Assembly (NCBI GenBank): GCA_003154055.1
Contig: PMCH01000114.1
Span: 5,992 to 14,163 of the forward strand
DNA: 8,172 nt
Reading direction: 5' to 3'
DNA from: Acidobacteriaceae bacterium
Lineage (GTDB): Bacteria; Acidobacteriota; Terriglobia; Terriglobales; Acidobacteriaceae
A program made the position numbers and the translations under genes. The notes below the pieces were generated by a model. That model saw only the letters and a program-made list of their open reading frames with translations, made no database searches and was not told the origin of the DNA. Positions 5,169-8,172 of the stretch are shown piece after piece (positions within the stretch are counted from its first letter, which is position 1; the number at the start of each line of letters is the position of its first letter).

Positions 5169-6635
5169 TTACCTCGGCAACGGCTCGGGCATGTCGGCCA
5201 AGGCGTATCCCATGACGGCCATGGCGGCGGCATTTTCGCGCAGTTCCCGCGGATCCACTTTGTCGAGCGTGTCGGCGGCGGTGTGGTGATAGTCGAAATA
5301 CTTGCGGCCGTCCTGCATGATGCCAATGCCGGGAACCCCGGCCTCGACGAGGTTCGAAATGTCGGAGCCGGGACTGTAGTCGCTGGGACGCAGGATGGTG
5401 GATCCGACCGACCGCAAGATGTCGACGATCGGCTGAAGAGCGGTCTCGGCGGCGGATGACATCTTCACGACGAAGCCCAGGGGATGTCCGGCGCCGCCAT
5501 CACTCTCGATGGCGGCAACGTGATTGGCGATCTCGGCAGCGTGCGACTTGGCGTAGGCATCATGTCCGCCGCCACCGTTCTCTTCGTCCATCCAGGCAAT
5601 GACGCGCAGCGTGCGGCGCGGGCGGAGATGAAGGCGCTGTAATACTTCGGCGGTGGCCATCGAGACGACGACGCCGGCGCCGTCATCAATGGCGCCCCGG
5701 CCCAAGTCCCAGGAATCGAGATGGCCGGAAACTACGACGACCTGTTCGGGATGTTCACTTCCCTTCAGATCGGCAACCACGTTGTAGCCGGTGGTGTCAG
5801 GGAGGCTCTGCGGAGTCAGCGTGAGGTGCATGCGCACGCGGCCTTGCGCGGCGAGATGTTCGACCAGGTCGGCATCCTCGGCAGCAAGAGCGGCAGCGGG
5901 AACCGGAGCAGGATAACTGAATCCGGTGTGCGGCAGGCGGTAGTCGGCGCCGCCAACGGAGCGGATCAGCGAAGCGACGGCACCGAGATCGGAAGCAGCT
6001 TTGCCTCCACGGCCGCGATAGACAACAGCTTCGCCATAGGCGTCAAACGCGTAGCCCGCCATCGCCTTGCGCTCGTCATAAGGAACATTGAAGAGCACGA
6101 TTTTGCCGGCAACTCTGTCGCGGCCGAGCGCGGTGAGTTCGTCGAAGCTGTGCACGACGACAACCTCGGCGGTAATTCCGGCGGCGGGAGTGGCCGTGCT
6201 GCCGCTGATGGTGGTCAAGATGATCTTCTGGGTGGTCTGCGGGGCCTGGCCAGAAAATTCCACGAGCTCGGCCTTCTCTTCTCCGCGCAGCCAGTGCGAG
6301 ACCACCGCCGGTTCGAGATGAACATCAAGGCCGAGTTTGCGCATTTCGGCAGCAACATATTCGGCGGCGGCCTGGGCCTGCGGCGATCCGCTGGGGCGCG
6401 GGCCGATATTCTCGGTGAGGTGGGCGAGCTGTCCCCAGGCATAGTCGCTGGCAAGCGCGCCATCGCGGACGGACTGCAATTGTTCCCGCAGCTCCTTGGA
6501 GAGAGGCGGCACGGCGGGAACCGCGCCCGGCTTCACGGGCGGGTGTTGCGACCACGCCCCCAGGCTGAGCAAAGACACGAGAATGCAGATGAGTGTCGGC
6601 GTCTTCATAATTTTGAGAGTGGAGCGGCGAATCAT
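5169..6635 (-). CDS. Secreted M28 zinc metallopeptidase (carboxypeptidase Q/aminopeptidase-like)
   Basis: The 488-residue protein has a signal peptide (about 1-30; core LICILVSLLSLGAW) and an M28 peptidase fold. Zinc and catalytic motifs in order are SGHLDSWD (303-310; His305), AIDDGAG (315-321; Asp317), MDEEN (349-353; Glu351 as likely general base, Glu352 as ligand), ESDGG (377-381; Asp379) and YHHTAADT (449-456; His450 or 451). All five ligand positions are present, so it should be active. Residues about 140-270 form an inserted PA-like domain between the N-terminal helix region and the catalytic core, as in carboxypeptidase Q-type members. It should remove residues from peptides outside the cytoplasm. 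ATG 6635 is chosen over the Met at residue 10 because GGAGGT sits 5 nt before it and it overlaps the upstream stop as ATGA. The gene is the second in a pair with the TldE-like gene. Confidence 0.92.
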   Translation of the reverse strand: MIRRSTLKIMKTPTLICILVSLLSLGAWSQHPPVKPGAVPAVPPLSKELREQLQSVRDGALASDYAWGQLAHLTENIGPRPSGSPQAQAAAEYVAAEMRKLGLDVHLEPAVVSHWLRGEEKAELVEFSGQAPQTTQKIILTTISGSTATPAAGITAEVVVVHSFDELTALGRDRVAGKIVLFNVPYDERKAMAGYAFDAYGEAVVYRGRGGKAASDLGAVASLIRSVGGADYRLPHTGFSYPAPVPAAALAAEDADLVEHLAAQGRVRMHLTLTPQSLPDTTGYNVVADLKGSEHPEQVVVVSGHLDSWDLGRGAIDDGAGVVVSMATAEVLQRLHLRPRRTLRVIAWMDEENGGGGHDAYAKSHAAEIANHVAAIESDGGAGHPLGFVVKMSSAAETALQPIVDILRSVGSTILRPSDYSPGSDISNLVEAGVPGIGIMQDGRKYFDYHHTAADTLDKVDPRELRENAAAMAVMGYALADMPEPLPR

Positions 6636-8172
6636 TCGCGACCTCCGCTGAGCGCGGGCGCGGGATATTCGGGAAGCTTCTGCTTGGTGGCCTCGGAGCG
6701 CTTGACCTGCAGTTCATCAAAAAGCAACGCGGGACTGGCAACGCTGAACGCCACCGGTTCGAACCGGTCCTCGACGTTAAGCTCGTTCCCGGCAGCAATC
6801 AAGTCACTGCGGAGTGAACGGACGTCGAGATCCGCGAAGACCGCGCCGCGGACGAGTTCTTCCCTGCCGTCTTTGGTCCAGACACGGTAGAGCAAGCGGG
6901 GAACCAGGCGCGGTCCCATGGTGGCCACGTAAAAGCAGTAAGGAAGATCGCGCCGTTTGCAGAGCTCCAGCAGCTTCTTTTTCAGTTCGGCATCGGGCTG
7001 CGGATCGGACGACTGCAGAATGAGATTGCCGGGATGAGGCGAAGAGGGAGCCGTGGGTGCGGCGCGACCATGTCCGTTGGAGGCGGGGAAATCGCGGATC
7101 GGCTGGCGCCCGATGAGATAGGAGACCAGTTGGCCTTTTTCGACCAGCGACACGCGCTGGGCCTTCACACCTTCATCGTCAATGCTGTAGTTTCCGGAGA
7201 GGCCTTGACCGGAGATCGTGGAAATCGTCGGGTCATCGAACACGTTGATGAAGTCGGGCAGGACGCGGCTCTTGTAACTGCTGGACCATTTCCCGGTAGT
7301 GCGCGCGTTCTCCCCAAGCTCCGGCTTTCTGCCCAGAAGGTTCGGTTCGATCAGGTCGGAGACAACGGTCGCTCCGGCGTCGCTGGCAAACAGGACCGGA
7401 CCCCGATATTCCTCGTCCACCACGGGTGCATTGCGCAGTTGTTTCAGGGTGTCGAGAAGAGTGTCCGCGGTTTTGAGAAATTGCTCGCGGTTGGGCAGTT
7501 TCTGGAACTCGGCCACCAATTCGCCGTGGGAACGCTGCAACAACATGCCGTCCGAGGCTTGTGTTGATCCCCCGATGTAAACGGCGTACCGGGTCTGGCC
7601 CGTGCGGGCAACCGTCCCTTCCGAATTCAGGAAATAACGATTCTCGGCGATGAAGCGCACCGATCCATCCCAGGAATCCAGTTGCGGATCGGTACGGTAC
7701 CTGGCGGTGGATTCCTCCAGCAAACGCAACCAGGGGGCGAAGTCGCCGGTGGGCAGGTGGGCCAGGGGTTCCGTGACCTGAACTGCGGGTGCTGGAGAGA
7801 AATCGTCCACCGCGTCGTCCACTTTCAACTGCTTCAAGACAGCGCGCTTGGCGGATAGAGCTTCGCTGGCCAGCTTGTAAGCGCGATCGGTGGCCAGCCA
7901 GAGGCGATGGCGGACCGCAAAAATGTCGTCGTCGAGCGAGACCAGATCGGAAACACCCTCACCCGTCCGGAAAAAACTGTCCTGCTTGTAGTCGCCGACG
8001 CGCACCGTGACGCGCAGGATGCGAGTCCGGTTGCGTTGCTGGCTGCGCAAGGTGCCAAAGACCGCGTTGGCCTCGAATTCGTCGAGATCCGAAACTCGAT
8101 ACTCGATGTAGTACGGAGCGGCGACATTCTCCAGCTTGAGCTTGTCCTTGGAGCGCTCCATTTCCTCGCGAA
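6632..8172 (-). CDS. TldD/PmbA-family protein, TldE-like, 5' end cut by the window
   Basis: The frame is open past the internal ATG at 8161 to the window edge (codons for R-E-E precede it), so the true start is outside; positions below count from that ATG. The N-terminal part (PYYIEYRVSDLDEFEANAVFG, beginning at residue 16) and the C-terminal part fit large TldD/PmbA relatives. FDDPT (308-312), NYSIDDEGVKAQ (324-335), VEKGQLVSYLIGR (340-352) and PSSPHPGNLIL (372-382) are the typical barrel motifs. TldD/TldE pairs form a protease that trims peptides and modified peptides; TldD carries HExxxH for zinc and TldE does not. Here the matching stretch (261-276, DAGATVVSDLIEPNLL) has no HExxxH, so this is a TldE-type subunit that would need a partner, possibly encoded upstream. 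It is coupled to the M28 gene by an ATGA overlap. Confidence 0.85.
   Translation of the reverse strand, partial: REEMERSKDKLKLENVAAPYYIEYRVSDLDEFEANAVFGTLRSQQRNRTRILRVTVRVGDYKQDSFFRTGEGVSDLVSLDDDIFAVRHRLWLATDRAYKLASEALSAKRAVLKQLKVDDAVDDFSPAPAVQVTEPLAHLPTGDFAPWLRLLEESTARYRTDPQLDSWDGSVRFIAENRYFLNSEGTVARTGQTRYAVYIGGSTQASDGMLLQRSHGELVAEFQKLPNREQFLKTADTLLDTLKQLRNAPVVDEEYRGPVLFASDAGATVVSDLIEPNLLGRKPELGENARTTGKWSSSYKSRVLPDFINVFDDPTISTISGQGLSGNYSIDDEGVKAQRVSLVEKGQLVSYLIGRQPIRDFPASNGHGRAAPTAPSSPHPGNLILQSSDPQPDAELKKKLLELCKRRDLPYCFYVATMGPRLVPRLLYRVWTKDGREELVRGAVFADLDVRSLRSDLIAAGNELNVEDRFEPVAFSVASPALLFDELQVKRSEATKQKLPEYPAPALSGGRE
6641..6646 (-). promoter_or_regulatory. GGAGGT ribosome site deciding the M28 start
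   Basis: A perfect GGAGGT lies inside the last codons of the TldE-like gene, 5 nt before ATG 6635. With the ATGA overlap (6632-6635) it points to coupled translation and sets the start at 6635 and not at the later Met. Confidence 0.8.

Noticed and set aside
5721..6890. A plus-strand open frame of 389 codons across the M28 gene and the end of the TldE-like gene
   Set aside because: It is fully antisense to two genes with clear catalytic and family motifs, reads as Gly/Arg-rich low-information sequence with no domain, and is the kind of long open shadow frame expected in GC-rich DNA.

Overview
The window is a high-GC bacterial chromosomal stretch with eight protein genes, two of them cut by the window ends, and no tRNA, rRNA, CRISPR array, integrase or transposase that I can see. 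The gene set is several secreted proteins with A-x-A|Q signal peptides, a secreted GH5 glycosidase, a TldE-like protein coupled to an M28 peptidase, and a short DksA-like protein. I infer an Acidobacteriota (Terriglobia-like) chromosome from this, but no marker gene here proves it.

Left end (1-1504): the 5' part of a secreted GH5-type glycosidase on the minus strand is divergent from a class V PLP aminotransferase on the plus strand, with only 51 bp between their start codons. Middle (1553-4204): three minus-strand genes follow, each apparently its own unit. They are a membrane-anchored TPR protein (YfgM-like, GTG start, good promoter), a small periplasmic LTxxQ (Spy/CpxP-like) protein, and a secreted seven-bladed Kelch-type propeller. 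The propeller has a long, dyad-rich leader (4205-4521) with a consensus -35 box.

Right half (4522-8172, all minus): a DksA/TraR zinc-finger protein forms a clean single-gene unit, with a promoter at 5018-5046 and an intrinsic terminator at 4522-4553. Upstream of it, a TldE-like (PmbA/TldD family) gene without the HExxxH motif overlaps the start of an M28 metallopeptidase by four bases (ATGA), so the two are probably translated together. A 50-bp hairpin with extra repeat copies (5068-5130) lies between the peptidase stop and the DksA-like promoter and looks like a dispersed intergenic repeat.

The common theme is envelope and exported-protein biology: glycan cleavage, periplasmic chaperone-like and TPR scaffolding proteins, a secreted propeller, and peptide processing. 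The genes do not form one obvious pathway. I found no convincing new multi-gene system. The best leads are the repeat hairpin at 5068-5130, the stacked dyads upstream of the Kelch gene, and the motif-less TldE-like/M28 pair.
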